The position numbers and the translations under genes are program-made. Below, one piece after another: positions 7,040-13,176 of a stretch of 18,243 bases of DNA. The notes under the pieces were generated by a model. That model searched no databases. It was not told the origin of the DNA and saw only the letters and a program-made list of their open reading frames with translations. This DNA is from Minisyncoccota bacterium (GTDB taxonomy: Bacteria > Patescibacteriota > Minisyncoccia > Phycocordibacterales > UBA5272). Numbering within the stretch: the stretch's first letter is position 1; each line of letters starts with the position of its first letter. The DNA lies in the NCBI GenBank assembly GCA_022843645.1, contig JALHNF010000006.1:1-18243 (forward strand). Reading direction: 5' to 3'.

Positions 7040-7066
7040 TTGACTATCAACAAAAATAGCTATACT
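7040..7066 (+). promoter_or_regulatory. Promoter of orphan gene 2 with a palindrome over the -35
   Basis: TTGACT (7040-7045) is followed after 15 bases by TATACT (7061-7066); an alternative -10, TACTCT (7063-7068), gives the ideal 17-base spacing. GTTGA-CTA-TCAAC (7039-7051) is a perfect inverted repeat covering the -35 and could be an operator. Confidence 0.55.
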
Positions 7067-7101
7067 CTCTGAAAAGGTTCATTAATTTATGGGAGTTAGA
7101 C

Positions 7102-7542
7102 GTGATTATTGACCGGGGAACAGAGGCTTGCAGTTGTTGGGGTGGCAAGCTGATTGACACTAGTAAACTGTACAACGATAAATTCACACTTAGGCAGGTA
7201 ACCCGTGTCCCAGCACCTGAGGCGGAGACACTAGAAGAGTCGCTTAATATTCTTCTTACCCAAGAGCCAGGCATTATTCTTTTGGATGGGCAGTTTTTGT
7301 GTGCGCTACTCAGAAAGAGATGCATGACAAAAACTCCTGCATGGCAGAGACCTGGTTTTAATGGGTATGACTCGATTCATTTCGCAGCTTCGCCTGTGGA
7401 ATTCCCTTATAAGAATACTTTTTACTTAGGGTACCCGTCTCTGTTTGTTGAATCTGATGGTGTAACCCCGGGCGATATCGTTAATCCCTTACCTGAATCA
7501 CTTAAAGGTGCAAACCATTTTTTTGCAATTCTCGATGTGTGA
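7102..7542 (+). CDS. Orphan gene 2: small soluble protein of unknown function
   Basis: I do not recognise this 146-residue protein. It has no signal peptide or membrane helix. The N-terminus carries a Cys-Trp motif (EACSCWGGK, residues 8-16), the middle has an acidic and hydrophobic segment (ETLEESLNILLTQEPGIILL), and the C-terminal half is rich in aromatic residues and Pro (FNGYDSIHFAASPVEFPY and FYLGYPSLFV). The start is GTG, chosen because GGAG (7092-7095) lies 6 bases upstream; no other start has a ribosome binding site. It has its own promoter and a strong terminator and ends in TGA. The layout is the same as that of the orphan genes at 4370 and 15284, although the proteins show no clear similarity to each other. 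Confidence 0.7.
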   Translation: MIIDRGTEACSCWGGKLIDTSKLYNDKFTLRQVTRVPAPEAETLEESLNILLTQEPGIILLDGQFLCALLRKRCMTKTPAWQRPGFNGYDSIHFAASPVEFPYKNTFYLGYPSLFVESDGVTPGDIVNPLPESLKGANHFFAILDV

Positions 7543-7556
7543 AAATGATTTTGCAG

Positions 7557-7584
7557 AATGGGTCGCTCATGCGGCCCATTTTTT
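7557..7584 (+). terminator. Strong intrinsic terminator of orphan gene 2
   Basis: AATGGGTCGC, TCAT loop, GCGGCCCATT: a 10-bp stem with one G-U pair, ending in six T (7579-7584). It lies 14 bases after the stop codon. Confidence 0.9.
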
Positions 7585-7624
7585 GTTTGGAAAAATTGTT
7601 CAAGAAGAGTACAGTATATTGATT

Positions 7625-7846
7625 ATGCTTGTAAAAGTACGAGTAAAGTCTGAAGCAAAAAAGCAACTCATTATGGAGGTGTCGCCACATTCGTATGCTG
7701 TACATGTGAAGGCGTCTCAAGAGCAGGGAAAAGCCAATAAAGAAATGATAGAAATATTACAAGAGTACTTCGGGACAAAGCGAATCAAAATTATTAAAGG
7801 TCACACCACACCACACAAAATTGTCGATATCTTTACATTGGTATAA
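7625..7846 (+). CDS. DUF167 (YggU-type) family protein
   Basis: A 73-residue protein matching the DUF167 family in length and pattern: VKVRVKSEAKKQLIM at the start, then VHVKASQEQGKANKEMIEILQEYF, in which A-x(3)-G-K-A-N is the family's core motif, and IKIIKGHTTPHKIVDI at the end (usual form: I-x-GxxSRxKxxxI). The family is a small alpha/beta fold of unknown function. The longer frame starting at 7508 would run through the terminator of the previous gene, so the ATG at 7625 is taken. No Shine-Dalgarno is present; -10-like sequences (TACAGT, TATATT) lie within 15 bases of the ATG. It is followed after 18 bases by the hibernation factor gene. Confidence 0.85.
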   Translation: MLVKVRVKSEAKKQLIMEVSPHSYAVHVKASQEQGKANKEMIEILQEYFGTKRIKIIKGHTTPHKIVDIFTLV

Positions 7847-7852
7847 ACACGG

Positions 7853-7858
7853 TATAAT
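7853..7858 (+). promoter_or_regulatory. Consensus -10 giving a leaderless hibernation-factor mRNA
   Basis: TATAAT ends 6 bases before the ATG at 7865, so the first transcribed base should be at or next to the A of the start codon. A weak -35 (TTTACA, 7832-7837) sits 15 bases upstream, inside the end of the DUF167 gene. Confidence 0.65.
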
Positions 7859-7864
7859 ACGTGT

Positions 7865-8248
7865 ATGAGAATATCAATAAAAGCGACACATATTGAACTC
7901 ACAGAACCATTACGAGCCTATGTGACCGAGCGAATTGAGTCGGTCAAGAAACTGACAACAGTGGGTGACGAGTCTCTCCATGCGGCCGTTGAAATAGGAA
8001 AGACAACGCAACATCATAAGCAAGGCGATGTCTTTCGGGCAGAAGTCAACTTTCATATGGCACACCAGATGCTTCGTGCTGTAGCCGTTAAAGATGACCT
8101 CTATGCTGCAATTGATGAAATGAAAGACGAGCTTACGCGTGAGCTTGCCTCGCATAAAGACAAGGAAAGAACTTTGTTCCGCCGAGGCGCGGGAAAGTTA
8201 AAAGACATGGTACGGGGGGTTAGTGACATGTTTAAAAAAAGAAAATAA
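7865..8248 (+). CDS. hpf: Ribosome hibernation promoting factor, short form
   Basis: A 127-residue HPF/RaiA (YfiA-type) protein. The start [20 protein letters not shown] and the segment [22 protein letters not shown] followed by [16 protein letters not shown] are diagnostic: helix 1 with its amphipathic pattern, the strand before the second helix, and the basic helix that sits in the 30S decoding channel. The C-terminal tail is basic ([12 protein letters not shown] and FKKRK) but lacks the dimerisation domain of long HPF. The protein inactivates or protects idle ribosomes. It is preceded by a perfect TATAAT 6 bases before the ATG and has no Shine-Dalgarno. The next gene begins 4 bases after its stop, so the two are co-transcribed. 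Confidence 0.9.
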   Translation: MRISIKATHIELTEPLRAYVTERIESVKKLTTVGDESLHAAVEIGKTTQHHKQGDVFRAEVNFHMAHQMLRAVAVKDDLYAAIDEMKDELTRELASHKDKERTLFRRGAGKLKDMVRGVSDMFKKRK

Positions 8249-8252
8249 TACT

Positions 8253-8981
8253 ATGGGAGAACAATCAAAAAACGTAACCTATTGGCTAATCTTTATCATT
8301 GTCACCCTATGCACATTTGGTATATTGTACAAAGCCATTGGTGAGACCACAAAAGGAATAGAGACAATCACGCTTGGTATACAAGAGATGAACGCAAAAG
8401 CTGGAATTTCTCCTCAGCAATCTGGAAACAGAGTCAAAAAATTTCCTACTACAAATAATACGAACAAACCTATGCAAGAAAATAATGTTATAACAAAAGC
8501 AACTTTTGAAACAAACTACGGAGACATCGAAGTAACTTTTAGAAAAGAAACACCTGAGACAGTTGCAAACTTTGTGAAGCTTGCACGTGAAGGATTTTAT
8601 GATGGTACACGTTTTCATCGAGTCATTCAGAATTTCATGATTCAAGGTGGCGACCCACAATCAAAAGATTTGACGCTTAAAGACAGATGGGGAACTGGTG
8701 GGCCGGGATATGTGTTCAAAGATGAAGTTTTCCAAAATGATCAAATGAGTCAGGGGGTGCTTGCTATGGCAAATGCGGGCCCTGGTACAAACGGAAGTCA
8801 GTTCTTTATTGTCACAGCTCCTCAGGGAACTGACTGGCTTGTTGGCAGACATACTGTATTTGGCACAGTGAGTCGTGGGCTTGATGTGGCGCTCGCAATA
8901 GAAAAAGTCCCTACTGAATTTCCTGGCAGAATTGATCGCCCTATAAAAGAGGTGGTGATAAAACGAGTTGTATTACAGTAA
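8253..8981 (+). CDS. Membrane-anchored cyclophilin-type peptidyl-prolyl isomerase
   Basis: A 242-residue protein. One N-terminal transmembrane helix (about 9-28) is followed by a Thr/Asn/Gln-rich linker (50-80) and a cyclophilin domain (about 83-242). The active-site pattern is intact: R123 in FHRVIQNF, F128 and Q131 in FMIQGGD, F184 in [11 protein letters not shown]195 and H200 in [12 protein letters not shown]. It should catalyse cis-trans isomerisation of prolyl bonds outside the cytoplasmic membrane, helping exported proteins fold. I chose ATG 8253 because the longer frame (8223) overlaps the hibernation-factor gene and the Met here leads straight into the anchor. It is the last gene before a bidirectional terminator. 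Confidence 0.92.
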   Translation: MGEQSKNVTYWLIFIIVTLCTFGILYKAIGETTKGIETITLGIQEMNAKAGISPQQSGNRVKKFPTTNNTNKPMQENNVITKATFETNYGDIEVTFRKETPETVANFVKLAREGFYDGTRFHRVIQNFMIQGGDPQSKDLTLKDRWGTGGPGYVFKDEVFQNDQMSQGVLAMANAGPGTNGSQFFIVTAPQGTDWLVGRHTVFGTVSRGLDVALAIEKVPTEFPGRIDRPIKEVVIKRVVLQ

Positions 8982-9004
8982 AAAAGTCAGGAGGAAAGAG
9001 ACCA

Positions 9005-9032
9005 AAATCATCTCTCTTCAGAGGTGATTTTT
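9005..9032. terminator. Bidirectional terminator between convergent genes
   Basis: AAATCATCTCT, CTTC loop, AGAGGTGATTT: an 11-bp stem with one G-U pair, followed by T (9028-9032) on the plus strand and by TTTT on the minus strand. It serves the cyclophilin gene on the left and fmt on the right; the stop codon of fmt overlaps its right end. Confidence 0.85.
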
Positions 9033-9882
9033 ACTTTTGTATACTTTTTAGAAAATCTTGGTAGAGTATTTCTTTTCTCCCCTCAGGAATGACTTTTTCA
9101 ATAATAAACATATTGTCTTCAAAAGATGCTTGAGTGATCTTTATCCGAATGTCCGTACCTTTGTGTTTTTGAAAGAAAAATACCCCGGGCCATGGCTGGA
9201 ACGCTAAATACTTTAAGAATTTTTGTCGTTCTGTGTCGGAAGAAAGAATTTCGCCATCTTTTTTCTCCAGCTTGTGTGTAAAAGTTGCAAGTGTGTGGTT
9301 TTGGTCAAGTGGCGGTAATACTCCTGAAATATATGGGCCGAGGTATTGCGCAATAAGTTTTCCACCTTCAGTAAAACCAACTCTCCCAAGCTCTTCTTTC
9401 GAAGGAGTGTGCGCGAACTCTACTTCTCGTTGTGCAATGATGGGCCCGTGGTCACACTCGCTGTCAAGTTTTATAATAGTGACACCGTAGTTTTTTTCAT
9501 CATTTAAAATTTGATACTCAAGCGGGCTTGGACCACGATAGAGTGGTAAAAGCGATGGATGAACGTTCAGTATTCCTTTTGAAAAACAATCTAAAAGTGA
9601 TTGGGGGATTATCTTCCCATATGCCGCCAGAACGCCAAATTCAAATTGCCTGCAAAGCTCATGAATTTCTTTGTTTTCTTTCAGTCTCTCTGGGGTATAG
9701 ACTGGAATGTTTTTCGAGAGAGCCCAGGTTTTGACTGGTGATGGTGTAAGTACGAGGCCTCGTCCTTGGCGAGTGTCTTGGGCAGTGATAATGGCTTTTG
9801 GCACGAGCCCTTCGTTCTCAAGTGCGCGTAATGCGTGTACAGACAGCTCGGGTGTTCCAAAAAAGACAAACGGTGTGTTCAT
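9031..9882 (-). CDS. fmt: Methionyl-tRNA formyltransferase
   Basis: A 283-residue enzyme that transfers a formyl group from 10-formyl-tetrahydrofolate to the initiator Met-tRNA. The N-terminal half is the formyltransferase domain: FVFFGTPELSVHAL, then GRGLVLTPSPVK, the catalytic N106 and H108 in ILNVHPSLLPLYRG, and D144 in LDSECDHGPI. The C-terminal half is the tRNA-binding OB-fold domain (about 195-283), which seems shorter than in E. coli Fmt (315 residues in total). The ATG at 9882 follows the def stop by one base, so the longer frame beginning with TTG at 9945 is rejected. Last gene of the murL-murD-def-fmt operon. def and fmt are a common pair, acting at opposite ends of the formyl-Met cycle. 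Confidence 0.93.
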   Translation of the reverse strand: MNTPFVFFGTPELSVHALRALENEGLVPKAIITAQDTRQGRGLVLTPSPVKTWALSKNIPVYTPERLKENKEIHELCRQFEFGVLAAYGKIIPQSLLDCFSKGILNVHPSLLPLYRGPSPLEYQILNDEKNYGVTIIKLDSECDHGPIIAQREVEFAHTPSKEELGRVGFTEGGKLIAQYLGPYISGVLPPLDQNHTLATFTHKLEKKDGEILSSDTERQKFLKYLAFQPWPGVFFFQKHKGTDIRIKITQASFEDNMFIIEKVIPEGRKEILYQDFLKSIQK

Positions 9883-9883
9883 G

Positions 9884-10375
9884 CTATTCTCTTGGTGTGT
9901 ATTCGCCGACGTTTTTTGCTTTATCAACAAACAAGACGCCATCAAGATGATCTATTTCATGCTGAAAGATTTGAGAAAGAAGCCCTCCGCCAACACGAGT
10001 GAACTTTTTTCCATATTCATCATAGGCTTCGACGGTCGTGTTGATACTTCTCGTTACTTGTCCGTATTTCCAGCGCACTGAGAGGCATCCTTCGTCCATA
10101 AGCTCTGTTTTTTTTGATTGTTTTACAATGCGAGGGTTAATAAACACGAGACGGACATCTTTTGTGTTTCCGCGGTATGATTTGGGAGAGACAAGGAATA
10201 TTCTGTATGGAATACCTACCTGTGGCGCGGCAATAGCAACACCATCTTTCTGGCTTTCGAGAGATTTTCTCATCTTTTCAAGCACGTCAAAAAGCTCTTG
10301 AGAGCCAAAGAGTCGCTCAGGTACTTCTATTGACTTATTTCTCAGCACATCTGCTCCAATCTGGACTATATCCAT
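9884..10375 (-). CDS. def: Peptide deformylase
   Basis: A 163-residue metalloenzyme that removes the formyl group from new proteins. Motif 2 (EGCLSV, metal ligand C97) and motif 3 (QHEIDHLDG, H139, E140, H143) are complete. Motif 1 reads GVAIAAPQVG (45-54) where GxGLAAxQxG is usual: the second Gly is Ala and Leu is Ile. The catalytic Gln is kept. The size and the absence of the C-terminal helix extension suit the shorter type of deformylase. The gene starts 15 bases after the murD stop and ends one base before fmt. No Shine-Dalgarno sequence is seen, so expression probably comes from the operon transcript. Confidence 0.94.
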   Translation of the reverse strand: MDIVQIGADVLRNKSIEVPERLFGSQELFDVLEKMRKSLESQKDGVAIAAPQVGIPYRIFLVSPKSYRGNTKDVRLVFINPRIVKQSKKTELMDEGCLSVRWKYGQVTRSINTTVEAYDEYGKKFTRVGGGLLSQIFQHEIDHLDGVLFVDKAKNVGEYTPRE

Positions 10376-10390
10376 ATATACGTGTTGCTA

Positions 10391-11698
10391 CTATAGCAGA
10401 CCATCCTTGTATTGCGCTACTAATGCGTTGAATGCTTTGCCGCGTTCTTCATAGTTTGCAAACATGTCAAAACTTGGCGCCCCAGGAGAAAAAAGGATAT
10501 TCCCACCTTGTTTTGTGAGTGCGAGCGCCTCGGTAAAGACGTCTTTCAGAGAGCCATCTATCACAACACAAGAAATATTGTGTTCTTGTAATGTATCCTT
10601 AATTCTCCCCCTTTCTTGCCCAAAAGAAATAATGTTCGTGATATGGCGAGATTCCTTAATTGCCTTTACAAAAGGCTCAAGATGAAGCCCTCGGTCAACG
10701 CCGCCGATGATAAGAGTCGTTGCTTGCCCTACGCTTGCGATAGCTACCTCTGTTGCTGTTGGATTTGCGGCAAAGGAGTCATTAATAAATGTTATGCCAT
10801 TGTGCACACCGACTGTTTCTATGTGATAGGGGAGGCCGGAGAATGTTCGTATTACAGCCAGGATGTTTTCTTTTGAAGCAAGCCCCCATGTTGCTGCAAT
10901 GGCAGCGCAAATATTTTGTTGATTGTGTGCGCCAGGCAGCTTTGCTTCTGATGTCGGACATAGCATCTCATCTCCATGCATGAAATATCCATGTTCCACT
11001 CGTGTAATACCGGACGGGCCATAGGGCACTTTTTTCTTTGCGTGAGACAGTTTGCTGAGCTCGACACTTGTCTCATTTTTGGTGTACCAAATGGCAACAT
11101 CGCTTTCTTGTTGATGTTTGAAAATAGAACCTTTTGATGCGTGATATTGCTCCAAATCTTTGTGCCAGTCAAGATGATCTTCCGTCACCAAAAGACATAC
11201 GGCAGTCTGAGGACTCTTATGGAGGTCGTAGAGTTGAAAGCTTGAGAGCTCATATACCACAAGAGAATTTTGCGTCAGATTCGGAAGTACAGAAAGCGCG
11301 GGTGTGCCGATGTTCCCTACAAGATAGACATCTTTTTTTGCTTCTTTGAGTATTGAGTAGATGAGCGTTGCGGTCGTGCCTTTGCCTTTTGTGCCAGTGA
11401 TACCAATAATGGGGCATGGACATACATCAAAAAATTCTTTTGTGATTGTCGTCACTGGCGCCTTAAGCTTGTCTTCGATGTCCCAGAGTGCCACACCAGG
11501 GCTTCGGACAATAAGATCTAGGTGCTCGGACGCTTGCACAAGGTCATCTTTGTAGCGATCGCCCGCTACCAGTGTCACACCTTCTGGTGTAGAGACATCT
11601 TGACTCTTATCAAACACAGCAAAGGTATTACCGTTCTTGTTCCAGTACTCATACGCATGCTTTCCTTCGCGTCCAAACCCAACAATACCTATACGCAT
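10391..11698 (-). CDS. murD: UDP-N-acetylmuramoyl-L-alanine--glutamate ligase, MurD2-like
   Basis: A 435-residue Mur ligase. Residues 1-90 are the UDP-binding domain (RIGIVGFGREG), then the ATP-binding P-loop GTKGKGTT (102-109), E150 in ELSSFQL, the DHLDWH segment (175-179), K189 as the likely carbamylated Lys, and HNQQN (258-262). In the C-terminal domain several positions that hold D-Glu in E. coli MurD differ: NDSKATN is here NDSFAAN (306-312), the Lys of GGDGKG is R336 (GGVDRG), and the Phe after SLDQFKN is Y416; the Ser is kept (S409). The gene follows murL by 4 bases. Together this suggests a MurD2-type enzyme that adds L-Glu to UDP-MurNAc-L-Ala. I chose ATG 11698; a TTG at 11716 would overlap murL. 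L-Glu use is inferred. Confidence 0.85.
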   Translation of the reverse strand: MRIGIVGFGREGKHAYEYWNKNGNTFAVFDKSQDVSTPEGVTLVAGDRYKDDLVQASEHLDLIVRSPGVALWDIEDKLKAPVTTITKEFFDVCPCPIIGITGTKGKGTTATLIYSILKEAKKDVYLVGNIGTPALSVLPNLTQNSLVVYELSSFQLYDLHKSPQTAVCLLVTEDHLDWHKDLEQYHASKGSIFKHQQESDVAIWYTKNETSVELSKLSHAKKKVPYGPSGITRVEHGYFMHGDEMLCPTSEAKLPGAHNQQNICAAIAATWGLASKENILAVIRTFSGLPYHIETVGVHNGITFINDSFAANPTATEVAIASVGQATTLIIGGVDRGLHLEPFVKAIKESRHITNIISFGQERGRIKDTLQEHNISCVVIDGSLKDVFTEALALTKQGGNILFSPGAPSFDMFANYEERGKAFNALVAQYKDGLL

Positions 11699-11702
11699 GT
11701 CT

Positions 11703-12998
11703 TTATAGTAACTCAAGACTCTGTATATTCAAATCCTCTGGTATAAAATGCGGGTGATGTGTGTGAGTAAACTTTTCTCCTTCTTGTCCGATTTTTGACA
11801 CGGTACTCCATTCGTCTAAAGAAATAGAGCCGCCGAGCACCGACTCCTTGAATTCAATGTTGCCTTGTATTGCGAAACACATTTCTCCTTTTGTTGCGAC
11901 ACAGTCAAAGGGCTTCACTGGTGAAATGCCTAGAAGCTCTTTTGCAAGTGGAAGGAGCTCTTTGTTTTGGAGTAGATCTTGACCAAAGATCTGAAGACGT
12001 ACTTCTTTTGAAAGAAGTGGAGTAAGTAACATGTATGTTCCTAAACATTTTGCACATGCTCCGCACCAGCGGTTTTTATTGTGGTCTTCAATGGTAAAGT
12101 TTTTATTGCAGCTACTAAACGCATTAAAGACATGTGCGCATGTACGAGAAAAAAGATCGGTAACTTTGTATCCACCATACGGTCGCAAGATAGAAAAGTA
12201 GGTAATACCGTGAGAAATAGTTTGATGAACGAAGTCCTGAAATTTCTTTTCAAACTCACTTGTCTTCGACCACTGATGGTTCACGGCTCGCCCTTGCCAC
12301 TCTGTGTTTGACTCATCTGCACTCGTCTCATTTGCCACAACGACATACATAGATCTTGTGTGTTCTGCTATTACAAGCCCTGTACATGCATAGACAAGGG
12401 AAATGGGGATATGTCCTAAATACACATTTTCTTTCAAAGTAAGAAGTTGAGGATCTGTTTTCCGGACTACTTCTGTAAGTGGAATGCCGAGCGCTTGAGC
12501 ATTTTCTTTAAGTAGGGGAATGCTGCGGACTTTTGTTGCAAAACCTTCTACATTAACGTGTAATTTTTTGAGCATTTCAACCGCAAGTGATGAGTCTTTG
12601 CCACCACCGATGCCGACTATCGCTCTCTTTTCCAAAGGCCCGACCCCTGTATACATAGGTCCCACCTCTGTAGAAGAGTGTATTTGTATTCGATCGACTA
12701 TTTCCCAGTCTAATTTGTTTTGGTATACGAGCTCTGAAAACCCATTTCTGAAAACCCATTGCCAAAAAGACGTCTCATCTTGAGAAAGGCTCCAGCCAAT
12801 ATGTATGTGTGGCGAAAGGTGGAGCTTGAAATAGCTTACAGCGCTTGCAATTGCGAGCGCTCGTAGTGCCTTTGAGTCTTTGAGTTCAAAAGGAAATGTG
12901 TGGCTTTCTGCGAATGTAAACGTCTCTGCATCGTTTTTGTATGAATAACGAAAGGTTGCCACAGGACCTTCTAAAAGTGGGGTATGAATGGTAAACAT
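11703..12998 (-). CDS. murL: UDP-MurNAc-L-Ala-L-Glu epimerase, MurL
   Basis: A 431-residue protein that matches what I recall of MurL, the ATP-dependent epimerase first described in Xanthomonas oryzae, which turns the terminal L-Glu of UDP-MurNAc-L-Ala-L-Glu into D-Glu. The central domain carries a PP-loop ATP site GGGKDSS (131-137), the family segment NETSADESNTEWQG (223-236) followed by NHQWSK, then YFSILRPYGG, SCNKNF (C297) and WCGACAKC (C312, C315, C318), which may bind metal. The frame is open far upstream to 13316 but runs through a terminator hairpin there, so ATG 12998 is taken. First gene of the operon; the next is murD. With MurL, no glutamate racemase would be needed for cell-wall synthesis. 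Confirmation needs an alignment to the family. Confidence 0.78.
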   Translation of the reverse strand: MFTIHTPLLEGPVATFRYSYKNDAETFTFAESHTFPFELKDSKALRALAIASAVSYFKLHLSPHIHIGWSLSQDETSFWQWVFRNGFSELVYQNKLDWEIVDRIQIHSSTEVGPMYTGVGPLEKRAIVGIGGGKDSSLAVEMLKKLHVNVEGFATKVRSIPLLKENAQALGIPLTEVVRKTDPQLLTLKENVYLGHIPISLVYACTGLVIAEHTRSMYVVVANETSADESNTEWQGRAVNHQWSKTSEFEKKFQDFVHQTISHGITYFSILRPYGGYKVTDLFSRTCAHVFNAFSSCNKNFTIEDHNKNRWCGACAKCLGTYMLLTPLLSKEVRLQIFGQDLLQNKELLPLAKELLGISPVKPFDCVATKGEMCFAIQGNIEFKESVLGGSISLDEWSTVSKIGQEGEKFTHTHHPHFIPEDLNIQSLELL

Positions 12999-13016
12999 AC
13001 GAGCTTGAATAGTAAT

Positions 13017-13031
13017 AAGTATCGCATACTT
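13017..13031. promoter_or_regulatory. Operator-like palindrome between murL and the uvrB leader
   Basis: AAGTAT-CGC-ATACTT is a perfect 6+6 inverted repeat. It overlaps the first two bases of the plus-strand -35 (TTGACA, 13030-13035) and lies 18 bases upstream of the murL ATG on the minus strand, so a bound protein could affect both directions. It does not resemble a LexA box. Confidence 0.35.
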
Positions 13032-13059
13032 GACACGTATATGCCATCCGTGATTAAAT
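13030..13059 (+). promoter_or_regulatory. Plus-strand promoter in the murL-uvrB gap
   Basis: A perfect -35, TTGACA (13030-13035), an 18-base spacer, then TTAAAT (13054-13059, four of six consensus bases). Transcription would start near 13066, and the only transcript it can make before the terminator at 13108-13137 is about 70 bases long. Confidence 0.5.
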
Positions 13060-13065
13060 AGAAGC

Positions 13066-13138
13066 GCAATAGTCTCCCCGGATACTTCCCCTTCCGAGGC
13101 ACTGTGCACCGAGGCAATGTATCGCCTCGGTTTTTTTA
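13066..13138 (+). ncRNA. Candidate small RNA or uvrB leader
   Basis: A transcript of about 70 bases is predicted from the promoter at 13030-13059 to the terminator at 13108-13137. It has no sensible reading frame. Its 5' half is C/T-rich (TCTCCCC and ACTTCCCCTTCC), so it could pair with G/A-rich sequences such as ribosome binding sites. It contains CCGAGGCA twice (13094-13101 and 13109-13116) and one complement GCCTCGG (13124-13130), so two different hairpins compete. It might act in trans or as an attenuator ahead of uvrB. Read on the minus strand, the same sequence would be the far 5' leader of murL, which is the alternative. Confidence 0.4.
13108..13137 (+). terminator. Strong plus-strand intrinsic terminator upstream of uvrB
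   Basis: ACCGAGGC (13108-13115), eight-base loop, GCCTCGGT (13124-13131), then a run of seven T to 13137. The stem is perfect and GC-rich. No plus-strand protein gene lies just upstream (murL is on the minus strand), so it needs another transcript to end. Confidence 0.8.
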
Positions 13139-13162
13139 TTTCCCATTCAATATTTTTTCCGG

Positions 13163-13176
13163 TACACTTTATATAC
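13163..13176 (+). promoter_or_regulatory. -10-like element at the uvrB start
   Basis: TACACT (13163-13168) lies 8 bases before the GTG start. No Shine-Dalgarno sequence is present. The stretch TACACTTTATATACGTGAG closely resembles the sequence at the uvrA start (15724-15740). Confidence 0.45.

Noticed and set aside
13117..13176. Upstream extension of uvrB from ATG 13117
   Set aside because: The ATG lies in the loop of a strong terminator, and the extra 20 residues do not belong to the UvrB family.
13140..13176. LexA/SOS box ahead of uvrB or uvrA
   Set aside because: Neither CTGT-N8-ACAG nor GAAC-N4-GTTC was found near either start.
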